Below, piece after piece: positions 16,163 through 24,370 of a DNA stretch of 58,038 nt (positions are counted from its first letter, which is position 1; each line of letters begins with the position of its first letter). Source of the stretch: a virus. A program made the position numbers and the translations under genes. The stretch spans positions 64,001 to 122,038 of IMG/VR virus record IMGVR_UViG_3300035674_000001. One strand, given 5' to 3'. A model generated the notes under the pieces. The model did not search any database, was not told the DNA's origin, and worked only from the letters and a program-made list of their open reading frames with translations.

Positions 16163-16193
16163 AACCTTGCAGTGTTTTCTGCAAGGTTTTTTT
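16163..16193 (+). terminator. Intrinsic terminator
   Basis: AACCTTGCAG (16163-16172) / CTGCAAGGTT (16179-16188) followed by a T-run. Confidence 0.92.
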
Positions 16194-16215
16194 GTTAAGC
16201 AAGTTAGCTAACAGC

Positions 16216-16244
16216 TTGACTTTCTCTAGCTCACTACCCATACT
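16216..16244 (+). promoter_or_regulatory. TTGACTTT-family promoter
   Basis: GCTTGACTTTCTC with TTGACT at 16216-16221 and CATACT at 16239-16244 (17-bp spacer), 35 bp before the ATG at 16280. Confidence 0.7.
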
Positions 16245-16279
16245 TAAAAAGTAAGCAATCTATCAACTTACTGATTACC

Positions 16280-16846
16280 ATGAGCCAAGACATCAAAATC
16301 GCTTTTGAGCGTCAGCTAACCGATGCTGGTATCGAAGAACCAATTCGCAGTCAAGCTGTCAGCATATTGATGGCTGAACTGAGCGATCCAGCTAGGCAAC
16401 GTTCACCCCAGGAACAAGGAATAATGAGTCAAGTTAACGGTATTATTCACACTAAACAATGGATGGTTTTCTTAAGAAAGAACGGAAGCAAAATAGAAAT
16501 CAGGATTGAAAGTCAAGCTGATTTCTGCGACTACAAAGAAGGTGAGTTTGCCGCTTTTGGCGTAAAAGGAAAAGATAAAATCGAAGCAAGCTGGGAAGCC
16601 TGCAAGTTTTACTATAGCGACATTGCTATAGGACTTACTAACCTATGGCAACTTTATGTAAATGAGAGATCATCTCATCTACTGGATTACAAGCAACAAA
16701 TGGAAGAGTGGCAGTGGAACAACCCAGCAACAGAAGATATCCTGCATGCCATAAAACTTGCCAAAGATGATTTCGGTATTCATCTGCAAGTTAATCCAGA
16801 CGAAATCTGGTTACCTAAAAAACAATCTCCAGAATCAACTAACTAG
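16280..16846 (+). CDS. Hypothetical protein
   Basis: Protein of 188 residues, not recognised. Helical N-terminus (KIAFERQLTDAGIEEPIRSQ), then a beta-containing middle (WMVFLRKNGSKIEIRIESQ) and a helical C-terminus with several Trp residues. First gene of a three-gene unit (16280, 16883, 17277) with 36 bp and 1 bp spacings, ended by a terminator at 18293. Confidence 0.7.
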   Translation: MSQDIKIAFERQLTDAGIEEPIRSQAVSILMAELSDPARQRSPQEQGIMSQVNGIIHTKQWMVFLRKNGSKIEIRIESQADFCDYKEGEFAAFGVKGKDKIEASWEACKFYYSDIAIGLTNLWQLYVNERSSHLLDYKQQMEEWQWNNPATEDILHAIKLAKDDFGIHLQVNPDEIWLPKKQSPESTN

Positions 16847-16882
16847 CAAACACTCGTGCAAACATCAAAGGAATCCAATCTC

Positions 16883-17275
16883 ATGAATGAAGCAATTGAA
16901 GAAAAGTTTTTCGCCTTTTATTGTGAACTCCGAGAACTAGAGTTCAAGTCAGAACTCAGATTTATGGTCACATGTGCTGCTGCTTGCAACGCAACGCCAG
17001 CAGAAATCGAGGGATTATTACGACGAAAAGCAGACTCAGTTATTGAGTCAAGATACAAGCAAATTGTCGAAAAATCATCCCGACAAGGCAATGCTATGCA
17101 CACCATGTTGATCATGATGGGGGTCAAAGAAGACATGATTGCCAAGATGGCAAGAGAGGCAGCTCAAGATAGTGTCAATGGGGTGTTAGAAGAGTTACTG
17201 CAAGAGTTAAAGTCAGTTCAAAAATCGGTAGCTGTCTTGAAAAGCTTGAACAATAGCATCAAGGAGTCTAAGTAA
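16883..17275 (+). CDS. Hypothetical helical protein
   Basis: ATG 16883 (MNEAIEEKFFAFYCEL) is preferred over GTG 16856 because AAAGGA lies 10 bases upstream. The 130-residue product is almost all helix, with a basic segment (RRKADSVIESRYKQIVEKSSR) in the middle and a C-terminal coiled coil (ELLQELKSVQKSVAVLKSL). No family recognised. The next gene begins 1 bp after its stop. Confidence 0.65.
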   Translation: MNEAIEEKFFAFYCELRELEFKSELRFMVTCAAACNATPAEIEGLLRRKADSVIESRYKQIVEKSSRQGNAMHTMLIMMGVKEDMIAKMAREAAQDSVNGVLEELLQELKSVQKSVAVLKSLNNSIKESK

Positions 17276-17276
17276 G

Positions 17277-18257
17277 ATGAAAAAATCAATCTGGCACACT
17301 TTAATCGACAGAGAAAATGTTTGGCGCTTTCGTTATAACGCTGAAACAAAATTACTCATCTTTGAAGAAACAGATAGCAACGGAGTATGGGAACTCACAG
17401 AAACGTGTCACCCATTGTCTTTCGATGAGGCATTAACTAAAGTTACTCAAATCGAGTCAGAGCTTGACTGGACAAAAGTTCACAAAAAATCGATAGAGCG
17501 TGAACGTATAAAGCGAGCAAAAGGAAAGCACCTTGAAGTTGCCATAGAAAGTCTAGATACTGGATTACCAAATAAGATGAGCAAATCAATCTGGCACACT
17601 TTAATCGACAGAGAAAATGTTTGGCGCTTTCGTTATAACGCTGAAACAAAATTGTTCATCTTTGAAGAAACTGATTACAAAGAAGTATGGAAAGTCACAG
17701 AAGTGCATTATCCATTATCTTTCAATGAAGCATTGCTCAAGGCAGCTCAAATCGAGTCAGAAATAGACTGGACTGCTGTCCATATAAAATCAATGGAGCG
17801 TGAATGCGCAGATCGAACAACAGAAGAGCGTCTTGGATACACAAAAGAATGCAACATAGCTGCACCAGTAGAAGATCTGCCAACACCAGAATTGCCAGAT
17901 GTCGATTGCCTTCCTGATTACTTAGAAGAAGAGGTACGTGACACGTCAGCAAAGTCTTCTGCCAGCACTAGCAACAAACAATACTGTGATGAGCCTATTG
18001 CACCAATCAAGTTACTAGCCAATGGCACAAAGCTCCAGGTTGGTCAAAGGATAATCAACTTGTCTGCTGTTCTTGTCATTAATCTGTGGGATAATGACAA
18101 CTCAGAAAATCCAGTAACATTTCACTTTAGTCTTGAAGACTTAGAGGAACAGTACCAAGACGAAATGTTCATTAGCGGCAGCAGCAACAAAGGTTACATT
18201 TCCTACACAGGTAAAACCGCCAAAGCTATCAGACATCTGCTTGGAGCCAAAATGTAG
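17277..18257 (+). CDS. Protein with a recent 100-residue tandem duplication
   Basis: Protein of 326 residues made of two tandem copies of a domain beginning KSIWHTLIDRENVWRFRYN (residues about 3-100 and 103-195), an acidic linker (PTPELPDVDCLPDYLEEE), and a distinct C-terminal domain (TKLQVGQRIINLSAVLVINL). The DNA copies are offset by exactly 300 bp, with 71 identical bases at their start (17283-17353 and 17583-17653), while the rest has diverged. That suggests gene conversion or strong local constraint. Unknown function; W/Y/F-rich repeats often bind ligands or proteins. Confidence 0.72.
   Translation: MKKSIWHTLIDRENVWRFRYNAETKLLIFEETDSNGVWELTETCHPLSFDEALTKVTQIESELDWTKVHKKSIERERIKRAKGKHLEVAIESLDTGLPNKMSKSIWHTLIDRENVWRFRYNAETKLFIFEETDYKEVWKVTEVHYPLSFNEALLKAAQIESEIDWTAVHIKSMERECADRTTEERLGYTKECNIAAPVEDLPTPELPDVDCLPDYLEEEVRDTSAKSSASTSNKQYCDEPIAPIKLLANGTKLQVGQRIINLSAVLVINLWDNDNSENPVTFHFSLEDLEEQYQDEMFISGSSNKGYISYTGKTAKAIRHLLGAKM
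17283..17653 (+). repeat. Intragenic 300-bp tandem duplication
   Basis: 17283-17353 is identical to 17583-17653; similarity continues at lower level through both units (see the 17277 gene). Confidence 0.9.
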
Positions 18258-18292
18258 ACTCAATCAAGCAGGAAATTAACGTCAATCTAATC

Positions 18293-18318
18293 ACCGAGGT
18301 TCAAGCCTCGGTTTTTTG
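18293..18318 (+). terminator. Intrinsic terminator
   Basis: ACCGAGG (18293-18299) / CCTCGGT (18306-18312) followed by TTTTT. Confidence 0.85.
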
Positions 18319-18355
18319 CATAAAATAATAGAACTCACTAAACAGAAAAGCTACC

Positions 18356-18679
18356 ATGCATAATACTGACAGTCCCGAAATAAGCTCCTCAAACGAACAA
18401 ACCGCTCCTACTATGCCAATCATGACTCTTTCGCAATTACATGATGGCAAAGAAGAGCTAAAAAGCGAAGAAGAAAAAGCCGCTGTCGAATCAGGTGATA
18501 TACCTGCACAACCCGTTGGAGCTACCGCCAGTCCAGCTACAGGCGCAGCAACGGCTACCGCATCAACCACCCAAACAAGTGCCGCACCCACTCAAGTCGC
18601 AACGCCACAAACATCAGTTGGCGCTCAACCAGCACCAGGATCAAGTCCCGGCAATCCAGGTGCATCTACAACTAAGTAG
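18356..18679 (+). CDS. Disordered Ala/Thr/Pro-rich protein
   Basis: Protein of 107 residues. The first 50 are acidic and polar; residues 50-107 are almost only Ala, Thr, Ser, Pro, Gln and Gly, as in linker or fibre-associated regions. No fold predicted and no family assigned. It is followed by a long-loop terminator at 18754. Confidence 0.6.
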   Translation: MHNTDSPEISSSNEQTAPTMPIMTLSQLHDGKEELKSEEEKAAVESGDIPAQPVGATASPATGAATATASTTQTSAAPTQVATPQTSVGAQPAPGSSPGNPGASTTK

Positions 18680-18753
18680 AATCTCTGTCTAACAGGTTTA
18701 GCTAAAATTAACAAAGATACGATCCCGTATCTGGAGATGCACCCTGTATTAAC

Positions 18754-18812
18754 ACGTCAATCTAAGCAAAGTGCTTGCATATTGCACCAAAAACTAGATT
18801 GACGTTTTTTTA
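18754..18812 (+). terminator. Terminator with long structured loop
   Basis: ACGTCAATCTA (18754-18764) / TAGATTGACGT (18795-18805) followed by TTTTTT. The 30-nt loop contains a small GTGC/GCAC stem. It could be the 3' end of a short RNA transcribed from the 18680-18750 interval. Confidence 0.75.
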
Positions 18813-18927
18813 TGATATTTGCCATTCACGTCTAAGTCAGCTTAAACAAAAATGAGACAATAGATAAGCCTAGATTATCTCTGCTTCGGCTAAATATCCG
18901 CAAACACACAAAGGAAAGCGGCAAGCA

Positions 18928-20430
18928 ATGGTATTGTCAATCGCTATATCGCACCAAACTAGCAAAATTGCTGGGATGTTGATTGCCGCCTCAATAGGAC
19001 TAGGTATCGTCAGCACTAGTATAAGTATCCAACGAAATGAAACATTTAACACTGTTTCTAACATTAATAAAAAAATACAGGATAATAGCACAAATAAAGA
19101 CTCAATAGTACAATCGCTATACCTAATAAGAGAATTGGAGTCAAAGCAAAGAGGCTACTTGCTTTCTAAGGGTAACCAGTACTTCTTAACAGGCTACAAA
19201 GAAAACAGCGCTAGGCTGAGACAGCTTCAGTCAAAGCTGTTAACACTATTGCCAGAATACGCCAAAGCTACTAACCCTTTATACAATGCCAAGCTAGCTG
19301 AAATGAATCAAACCATTCAGCTAATTAACTCCGGTAAGCCAGATCAAGCACTCAATCTTTATCTATCGCTTAAAGGGGTAAAGATACTAGACCAAATTAT
19401 TCTTGAAAGTGAAGAACAAATCAACTTACTTGAAAAAAACATTAGTACACTTAGGAGCAAAGAAGCAGAACTAAAAAGTAAATTTGAAAACTTGTTCAAT
19501 TCACTTAGAATAATTCAATTCCTCTCAATAGCGCTGCTTTTTACAACTTGCTGTATAGTCATCTATTCTCTAATTCAAGAAAGAAGGCGCATAGGCAAGG
19601 CGTTAATAAGCTCACAATCAGAAGCAGATACATTAAAAATCAGAAGTAAGCAACAAGAGGCAATGCTAGATGAATTTCAAAAACAACTCGATGCATACAA
19701 AGCAAAAAACTCTTTAAAGCGCTGGATAGACGCTTCACCTGTACTCTATATCCTAGATGTCTCGCACTCCCTAAAAAATGAAATCACAGTCATTCAGTCC
19801 AGCGCTGAGTTAATTGAGCGAATTGCAATTAAAAACAGCAGCATCTTGCCAATAGTTACACAAAACAAAATTCAAAAGTTCTGCAATAAAATTTATGAAA
19901 GCAATACAAAGATACTATCTCTAGTACAAAGCGGGATTAGCGTCATTAAAGCAGGTGGAGAGATTGAAAAAGTTCCTATTGACTTGCTCAAAACAGTTGA
20001 TAACGCCATCAAAAGCTGGGAGATTGTCGCTGTCAATAAACAACAACAAATTGAGTTAACAGCAACAGGCTCAAGAAAAGCAAATGAATGGATTGTAAGC
20101 GCAGACAAAATGCTGCTAACGTCTATCATAGATAACTTGCTTTCTAATGCAATTAAATATTCTCCAGCATCAACCAAGATAGAAATAAAAATAAGCGAAA
20201 ACGGACAAGAAATTATCTTAGCAATACAAGATTCAGGTCAAGGGATTAATTCGTCTGAGCTACCTAAAATATTCGACATGTTCTATCGAGTAGAAAGCCA
20301 AGTAAATCAAGTAGAAGGGACAGGGATTGGCTTAGCAACCGTAAAGCACGCTATTAATGCGTTGGGTTGGAAAATTCAAGTAACTAGCGAGATGGGTAGA
20401 GGCACTCGATTTGAAGTGTTTATCAGCTAA
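18928..20430 (+). CDS. Sensor histidine kinase with CHASE3-like sensor domain
   Basis: Membrane histidine kinase of 500 residues. TM1 about 14-34; extracytoplasmic helical domain 45-190 with the CHASE3-type text LESKQRGYLLSKGNQYFLTGY split across residues 70-92; TM2 about 194-215; coiled coil to 260. The H-box has H280 (SHSLKNE). The catalytic ATPase domain has an N-box (NLLSNAIKYSP, about 402), G1 (DSGQGI), F-box (FDMFYR) and G2 (GTGIGLATVKH, about 463). All catalytic elements are present. It may phosphorylate the response regulator at 7383. Histidine kinases are unusual on phages, so this supports a large genome with lysogenic or plasmid life. Confidence 0.9.
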   Translation: MVLSIAISHQTSKIAGMLIAASIGLGIVSTSISIQRNETFNTVSNINKKIQDNSTNKDSIVQSLYLIRELESKQRGYLLSKGNQYFLTGYKENSARLRQLQSKLLTLLPEYAKATNPLYNAKLAEMNQTIQLINSGKPDQALNLYLSLKGVKILDQIILESEEQINLLEKNISTLRSKEAELKSKFENLFNSLRIIQFLSIALLFTTCCIVIYSLIQERRRIGKALISSQSEADTLKIRSKQQEAMLDEFQKQLDAYKAKNSLKRWIDASPVLYILDVSHSLKNEITVIQSSAELIERIAIKNSSILPIVTQNKIQKFCNKIYESNTKILSLVQSGISVIKAGGEIEKVPIDLLKTVDNAIKSWEIVAVNKQQQIELTATGSRKANEWIVSADKMLLTSIIDNLLSNAIKYSPASTKIEIKISENGQEIILAIQDSGQGINSSELPKIFDMFYRVESQVNQVEGTGIGLATVKHAINALGWKIQVTSEMGRGTRFEVFIS

Positions 20431-20440
20431 CGATAAAATA

Positions 20441-21022
20441 GTGACTGTTAAGCCTTTCACCAGAAACATGCACAACATCAAGCCAGAACTAACGATATTC
20501 ACTAGCTACCTATACACAGGAATAGAACCAAAACGAGTAACTGTAGTTCCTTTTGCAGAAGTCCCCGACAAAGAACGAATCGCAATACTCGAAAAGCTAA
20601 GAAAATCATTTAAGCTGAACAAAAACGCAAAAGCTCCACACATACTAAAAATGGCAACTGAACCCAACTACTGCTATGACAACGCTTTGCTGATTTGTCG
20701 TAAATCAAGTAAGTTAGATTTTGAGGTTCACTATGTAGAAGGCGAAGCTATATCAAACACTAGATATCCATTCCCTGTAATTCATGTATGGAATTATTTG
20801 CCTCACCTAGATTTACACTTTGACCTAACCTGGGAAACGTGGCTCAATGGGTTTAAAGCGTCAGAATGTAAGTATTTTCCAGTGGTTCAGGATTTACCGA
20901 CTAAGTTAATTAGTCAAGGCTATGACCTTAACTCAAGCGTAGATGTATTTACGCAATGGCTAAACAGACAAGAAATTCCTGATGATTCACCCTGGAATCA
21001 AATACTAAGAAATCAAGCTTGA
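20441..21022 (+). CDS. Hypothetical protein with Cys-His-Asp pattern (possible transglutaminase-like fold)
   Basis: Start uncertain: GTG 20441 (used here), ATG 20468, or an overlapping TTG 20411. The product is about 190 residues. YCYDNALL, then IHVWNYL, then HFDLTWETW follow the order Cys...His...Asp seen in transglutaminase/NlpC-like folds and in uncharacterised phage proteins with a YCxxNA...HxWN...DxTW layout. A peptidase-like or binding role is possible. It begins 10 bases after the histidine kinase stop and is probably co-transcribed; the promoter for the next gene lies at its 3' end. Confidence 0.6.
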   Translation: MTVKPFTRNMHNIKPELTIFTSYLYTGIEPKRVTVVPFAEVPDKERIAILEKLRKSFKLNKNAKAPHILKMATEPNYCYDNALLICRKSSKLDFEVHYVEGEAISNTRYPFPVIHVWNYLPHLDLHFDLTWETWLNGFKASECKYFPVVQDLPTKLISQGYDLNSSVDVFTQWLNRQEIPDDSPWNQILRNQA

Positions 21023-21047
21023 CTTTCGTTGAGGTATTTACCATACT
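21019..21047 (+). promoter_or_regulatory. TTGACTTT-family promoter overlapping the preceding stop
   Basis: AAGCTTGACTTTCG with TTGACT at 21019-21024 and CATACT at 21042-21047 (17-bp spacer). The preceding gene ends in the TGA of TTGACT. Confidence 0.68.
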
Positions 21048-21087
21048 AAGCAACAGTAAACAAATCACTTGCATTTAGCCAAAAACC

Positions 21088-21786
21088 ATAAGCAATAAAC
21101 AACAGCAAAAATCTAACGATGAGCTAGCAGCCTTAATCAAGCAAGCGCAATCCGGCAAATCCAATAAAGAAGAAGTAGATCTGTCATATCAAGACCTAAG
21201 AGAATTTGAAGCTGATTTTAATTACGAAACCTTGACTCGTGTTAACTTCAGCTACGCAAACCTAAGCGAAATGAGCTTAAGTTATGTTGACTTTCATGAA
21301 TGCAATCTTGTGGGTGCAAATTTTGAAAGCTCAATACTAGAGAGTGTTGAAATATCTAACACTACTTGCAATGAGGCTGTTTTTACTAATGCTGCAATCA
21401 ATTACTGCTACTTCAGAAAAGTTGATTTAACCAGTGCAAACCTAACCAACGTTGATCTCTGGGGTTCAACGTTCACCAATCCTATCATCTGGGAAAACTG
21501 CAACTTAACAGGGTGTTATTACGGGGAAAAAGATGGTAACAAAGTACTCATTAGCAAGCCTCCGATAATAATAAACCCCAAAGATGCCAATGGATATAAA
21601 CTGTACCCCATCTATTTTTTTGATGAATATATAAAAATAGGATGCCAGATTCATTCGCTAAAAAAATGGCTTGCGTGGAATGAAGATTTAGCTCATGAAA
21701 TTAGCGGCGAGCAAGGGTGCTTTATATTTCACGAGCTGCGTGACCAAATTATCGCAACTGCAAAAGCTCACGGTATAGAAGAATAA
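21088..21786 (+). CDS. Pentapeptide repeat protein, apparent ATA start
   Basis: About 232 residues. Residues 30-130 consist of pentapeptide repeats (DLSYQDLREFEADF, then NFSYANLSEM, then DLTSANLTNVDLWG), which fold as a right-handed beta-helix; the C-terminal 90 residues are a separate alpha/beta part. The first repeats lie upstream of the only TTG (21232), so that start would truncate the helix. The frame is open from 21079 and contains ATA at 21088, placed 41 bp after the -10, the same distance as real ATGs in this window. I therefore mark ATA as the likely start, unless the sequence has a base change. Binding partner unknown. Confidence 0.7.
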   Translation: MSNKQQQKSNDELAALIKQAQSGKSNKEEVDLSYQDLREFEADFNYETLTRVNFSYANLSEMSLSYVDFHECNLVGANFESSILESVEISNTTCNEAVFTNAAINYCYFRKVDLTSANLTNVDLWGSTFTNPIIWENCNLTGCYYGEKDGNKVLISKPPIIINPKDANGYKLYPIYFFDEYIKIGCQIHSLKKWLAWNEDLAHEISGEQGCFIFHELRDQIIATAKAHGIEE

Positions 21787-21814
21787 CAATCTCAACAATC
21801 TTCTTCAACTATTC

Positions 21815-21836
21815 AACCTCGGCAATTGCTGGGGTT
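21815..21836. terminator. Bidirectional hairpin between convergent genes
   Basis: AACCTCGGCAATTGCTGGGGTT is a near-perfect palindrome with two G-T pairs, flanked by outer arms CAACAAT (21793) / ATTGTTG (about 21838). It separates the forward 21088 gene from the reverse 21836 gene. Confidence 0.6.
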
Positions 21837-23257
21837 TATTGTTGAAATTCGTTTGTCCAGTAACTCATAGAAAGAATTCGTAACGTCGGATTATTATGCA
21901 AGTCACCAAAGTCTTGAAGCTGATCTAAGCTGCGTGATTCAACTAACTTATACGCTACTGTTGAGTCATTAGTATGCTCAGAACTAACCTCGTACAAATC
22001 AACTCCTCTAGCGCGAATAGCATCTAAGTCTATTACACCAGACTGCAACGACGAATAAAAAGTGTAAGGTATTATTGCTACACAAGAATTACTAAAATCA
22101 TAATGAAAGAGTGAAGCACTGTAAGGCTGCAACATGCCAGGATAAAGTTTAGGATCAATTAAGTTGCTGTCTTGATCTAAAAATAACATAGATGATCTAG
22201 AGCCTTTACCTAATACATAAAAACCAAAGTTACTACTATACCGATAGTCCGTTAGTCCGTAAGGTGAAAGTATTTGAATAGCACGGTCAGGAGATTGATA
22301 GATAGTAAACTCAATACTAGACGCAAGCACTCTATTCAAAGGCAATAAGTTTATAGGTAATCCTATTATGTCTTCATCTTCTCTTCTAAATCGTGACAAA
22401 AAATCATCATCAAACATATAAATGTAACGATATATCCCCTCTATTCCATCAATAACACCCAAATGAAATCCACTGTCCCAATAACCAGCACCCTGGTAGT
22501 ATGCATTTAATGCACCATAATAAAAATTACGCTCAGGATAGTCAAAATAAATAGGATAAAATAATCCACTGGTTAAGCTATTAATATTGCTTCTGCTGCG
22601 AGTTTCTATTCCCAAATTAAGAATCGAAGCACGGCTATTGGCATTAATGCTGCCAGCTCCAGCATAATCAACTAAAACCGTGCTAAACAAATATTTTTCT
22701 AGTTCTATGCCTGAACTTTGCAAAACAACAGGATTAACAGAAAAATAAAATAATGGCGATTGATATAATTCCACTAAGTTAGTTATTTTACGCCTGTAAA
22801 TCTCTTCAGGAGGTCTATCGCCACCAATGGCATAAACTACATCATCACCCTCAAAGTAGCCTAGTAGCACTTTAACAGTCTCAGTTAGCTTCGGCTTATA
22901 CCTGACACGAACTGGCTCTACTATCGGCGCAAATGGGTTTAACCTGTTCTTGCTAGCAAGAATGATTAACCCATCACTATTCGTGTTAGAACCGCCACCA
23001 CAAGAAGATGCAATAGTACTAGCTCTTACCTGGCTGCCATACCTGATACTAGTATTAGACTTGTAATTGCCATTTATTGTTATCGCATTATTCGGATGAA
23101 TTACTTCGTGCTTACCTGTATAAATATCACGCTTGCCAATCCTAATAATTTTTCCAGCTAAACTAGATTGATAATCTTGTCTGGATTCAACTTGCTGAAT
23201 ATATTTTGTATAATTCTGTGATTGAGCAAGTAAGTTAAGTTCTCTAGCAGATGGCAT
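21836..23257 (-). CDS. Large hypothetical protein
   Basis: Protein of 473 residues from the ATG at 23257 (MPSAREL), with an alternative TTG at 23311 adding a hydrophobic N-terminus (VSVLYVLTHLVSCGL) that resembles a lipoprotein signal. The body is Tyr/Ile/Ser-rich and beta-like, with YYGALNAYYQGAGYWDSGFH in the middle. No enzymatic motif. The composition recalls surface or structural proteins. It is the distal gene of a reverse-strand block. Confidence 0.65.
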   Translation of the reverse strand: MPSARELNLLAQSQNYTKYIQQVESRQDYQSSLAGKIIRIGKRDIYTGKHEVIHPNNAITINGNYKSNTSIRYGSQVRASTIASSCGGGSNTNSDGLIILASKNRLNPFAPIVEPVRVRYKPKLTETVKVLLGYFEGDDVVYAIGGDRPPEEIYRRKITNLVELYQSPLFYFSVNPVVLQSSGIELEKYLFSTVLVDYAGAGSINANSRASILNLGIETRSRSNINSLTSGLFYPIYFDYPERNFYYGALNAYYQGAGYWDSGFHLGVIDGIEGIYRYIYMFDDDFLSRFRREDEDIIGLPINLLPLNRVLASSIEFTIYQSPDRAIQILSPYGLTDYRYSSNFGFYVLGKGSRSSMLFLDQDSNLIDPKLYPGMLQPYSASLFHYDFSNSCVAIIPYTFYSSLQSGVIDLDAIRARGVDLYEVSSEHTNDSTVAYKLVESRSLDQLQDFGDLHNNPTLRILSMSYWTNEFQQ

Positions 23258-23376
23258 GATTAACCCGCATGAAACTAGATGAGTTAGAACGTATAGTACT
23301 GAAACTATCAAACCAGTGCCACGTTAGGTATTGGAAGCACTGGAATTATCCAGAGAAAACCCTGGCTAATGGCAAT

Positions 23377-23616
23377 TCATATCACAAAGTACCACACCCC
23401 TATCTCTTTATTTTGTACAATCAAATAACCAGCCGAATAACCTTTCTCTGCCGCCAAAGGCTGAACAACTCTGCTAGACAACAAGGAACTAACTAACTTA
23501 ACTACACGACAACAGTTATCAAGTTTTTCAACAATTTCAATAAATTCTCCTCGTGTCCAATCATCTGTTAATAAAACAAATCTTAATTTTCTTTTGCTCG
23601 TCTTTTTGATGTCAAT
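23377..23616 (-). CDS. Hypothetical protein, open frame without canonical start
   Basis: The reverse strand is open from 23619 to a stop at 23377-23379 and encodes about 79 residues of good quality (KKTSKRKLRFVLLTDDWTRG, then EFIEIVEKLDNCCRVVKLV, then GYSAGYLIVQNKEIGVWYFV). There is no ATG/GTG/TTG near the beginning; the first plausible codon is ATT at 23616-23614. The frame begins within the stop region of the upstream 23616-24041 gene (GATGATTAATTGAC), so termination-reinitiation is likely. The forward-strand frame here (23269-23496) is less convincing. Confidence 0.5.
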   Translation of the reverse strand: MDIKKTSKRKLRFVLLTDDWTRGEFIEIVEKLDNCCRVVKLVSSLLSSRVVQPLAAEKGYSAGYLIVQNKEIGVWYFVI

Positions 23617-24041
23617 TAATCATCAGAGCTTCCACGATAACCTAATTCTAATTCCTCTAGCTCTTTGTTGTCTGACTCATCAATCACAGCACCCTCAACA
23701 ACAACACCACCACCTTGAACCTTGTTGCAATACTTGGCTGGGTCATACGTTTCGATACCTGGCTTACTCAGTCGCACGTTAGATCTGCAAACTGGAAACA
23801 CAAAACAGCCTGCACCTCTAATAGCATAAGTATCCTCCATCTCACCTGTGAAAACGTTTTTGATTTGCTTTCCACCCAGCCGCTTATGACGTTCTTTGCT
23901 GGCAGTCTTAGTGTCAAAAATAGTATAGCCGCTCACCCACACTGGCTTGTGACTGTCAAAGAGGGTGTAAATATCTACTTTGTCACCCGGTTGTAGAATG
24001 TCGTCGATTCTTAAAGCAAAGAAAGAAGTCTTTTTTCCCAT
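23616..24041 (-). CDS. Hypothetical protein
   Basis: Start at ATG 24041 (MGKKTSFFALRIDD) gives 141 residues; a longer frame to 24080 would run into a terminator stem. An alpha/beta protein with DILQPGDKVDIYTLFD and a Gly/Cys-rich middle (IRGAGCFVFPVCRSNVRL), ending in an acidic tail (DESDNKELEELELG). No family recognised. Followed by an overlapping start-less frame. Confidence 0.6.
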   Translation of the reverse strand: MGKKTSFFALRIDDILQPGDKVDIYTLFDSHKPVWVSGYTIFDTKTASKERHKRLGGKQIKNVFTGEMEDTYAIRGAGCFVFPVCRSNVRLSKPGIETYDPAKYCNKVQGGGVVVEGAVIDESDNKELEELELGYRGSSDD

Positions 24042-24061
24042 GACAATCAAATTGCAACTTA

Positions 24062-24101
24062 GTTGAAAAAACAAAGCCACTTAGCATTTAGTTAAGTGGC
24101 T
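24062..24101 (-). terminator. Intrinsic terminator, reverse strand
   Basis: AGCCACTTA (24075-24083) / TAAGTGGCT (24093-24101). Read in reverse it is followed by TTTGTTTTTTC. It ends the 24125/24355 transcription unit. Confidence 0.8.
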
Positions 24102-24124
24102 ACTGGCGCAATATAAACTAAACC

Positions 24125-24370
24125 CTAAAAATCAAACGGATCAACATATACAAAAATGCGCTGATGTTTTTCCTTGAACTGGTTAACAATCTTTTCAAGT
24201 TCAGCTTTGCAATCCGTCAATTCCCGTTGAGTCATACTTTCTTTGTTATGGGTAACAAAAACAAGCATCAACTCATGTTTCAGTGATTGCCATTGCTCAT
24301 CAGTGGCACAACAAACTTGCTGCAATAAATTAACAATGCCGTCTGCTGCTTGTCCTATTGTTTGTTGCAT
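24125..24370 (-). CDS. Small hypothetical protein
   Basis: Eighty-one residues (MQQTIGQAADGIVNLLQQV onward), helical, with a central coiled coil (RELTDCKAELEKIVNQFKEKH). Its first 16 bases overlap the end of the 24355 gene, so the two are translationally coupled. Unknown function. Confidence 0.65.
   Translation of the reverse strand: MQQTIGQAADGIVNLLQQVCCATDEQWQSLKHELMLVFVTHNKESMTQRELTDCKAELEKIVNQFKEKHQRIFVYVDPFDF

Noticed and set aside
23269-23496. Forward ORF of 75 codons
   Set aside because: The opposite-strand frame over the same bases (23377-23616) reads as a better protein and fits the strand of the neighbours.
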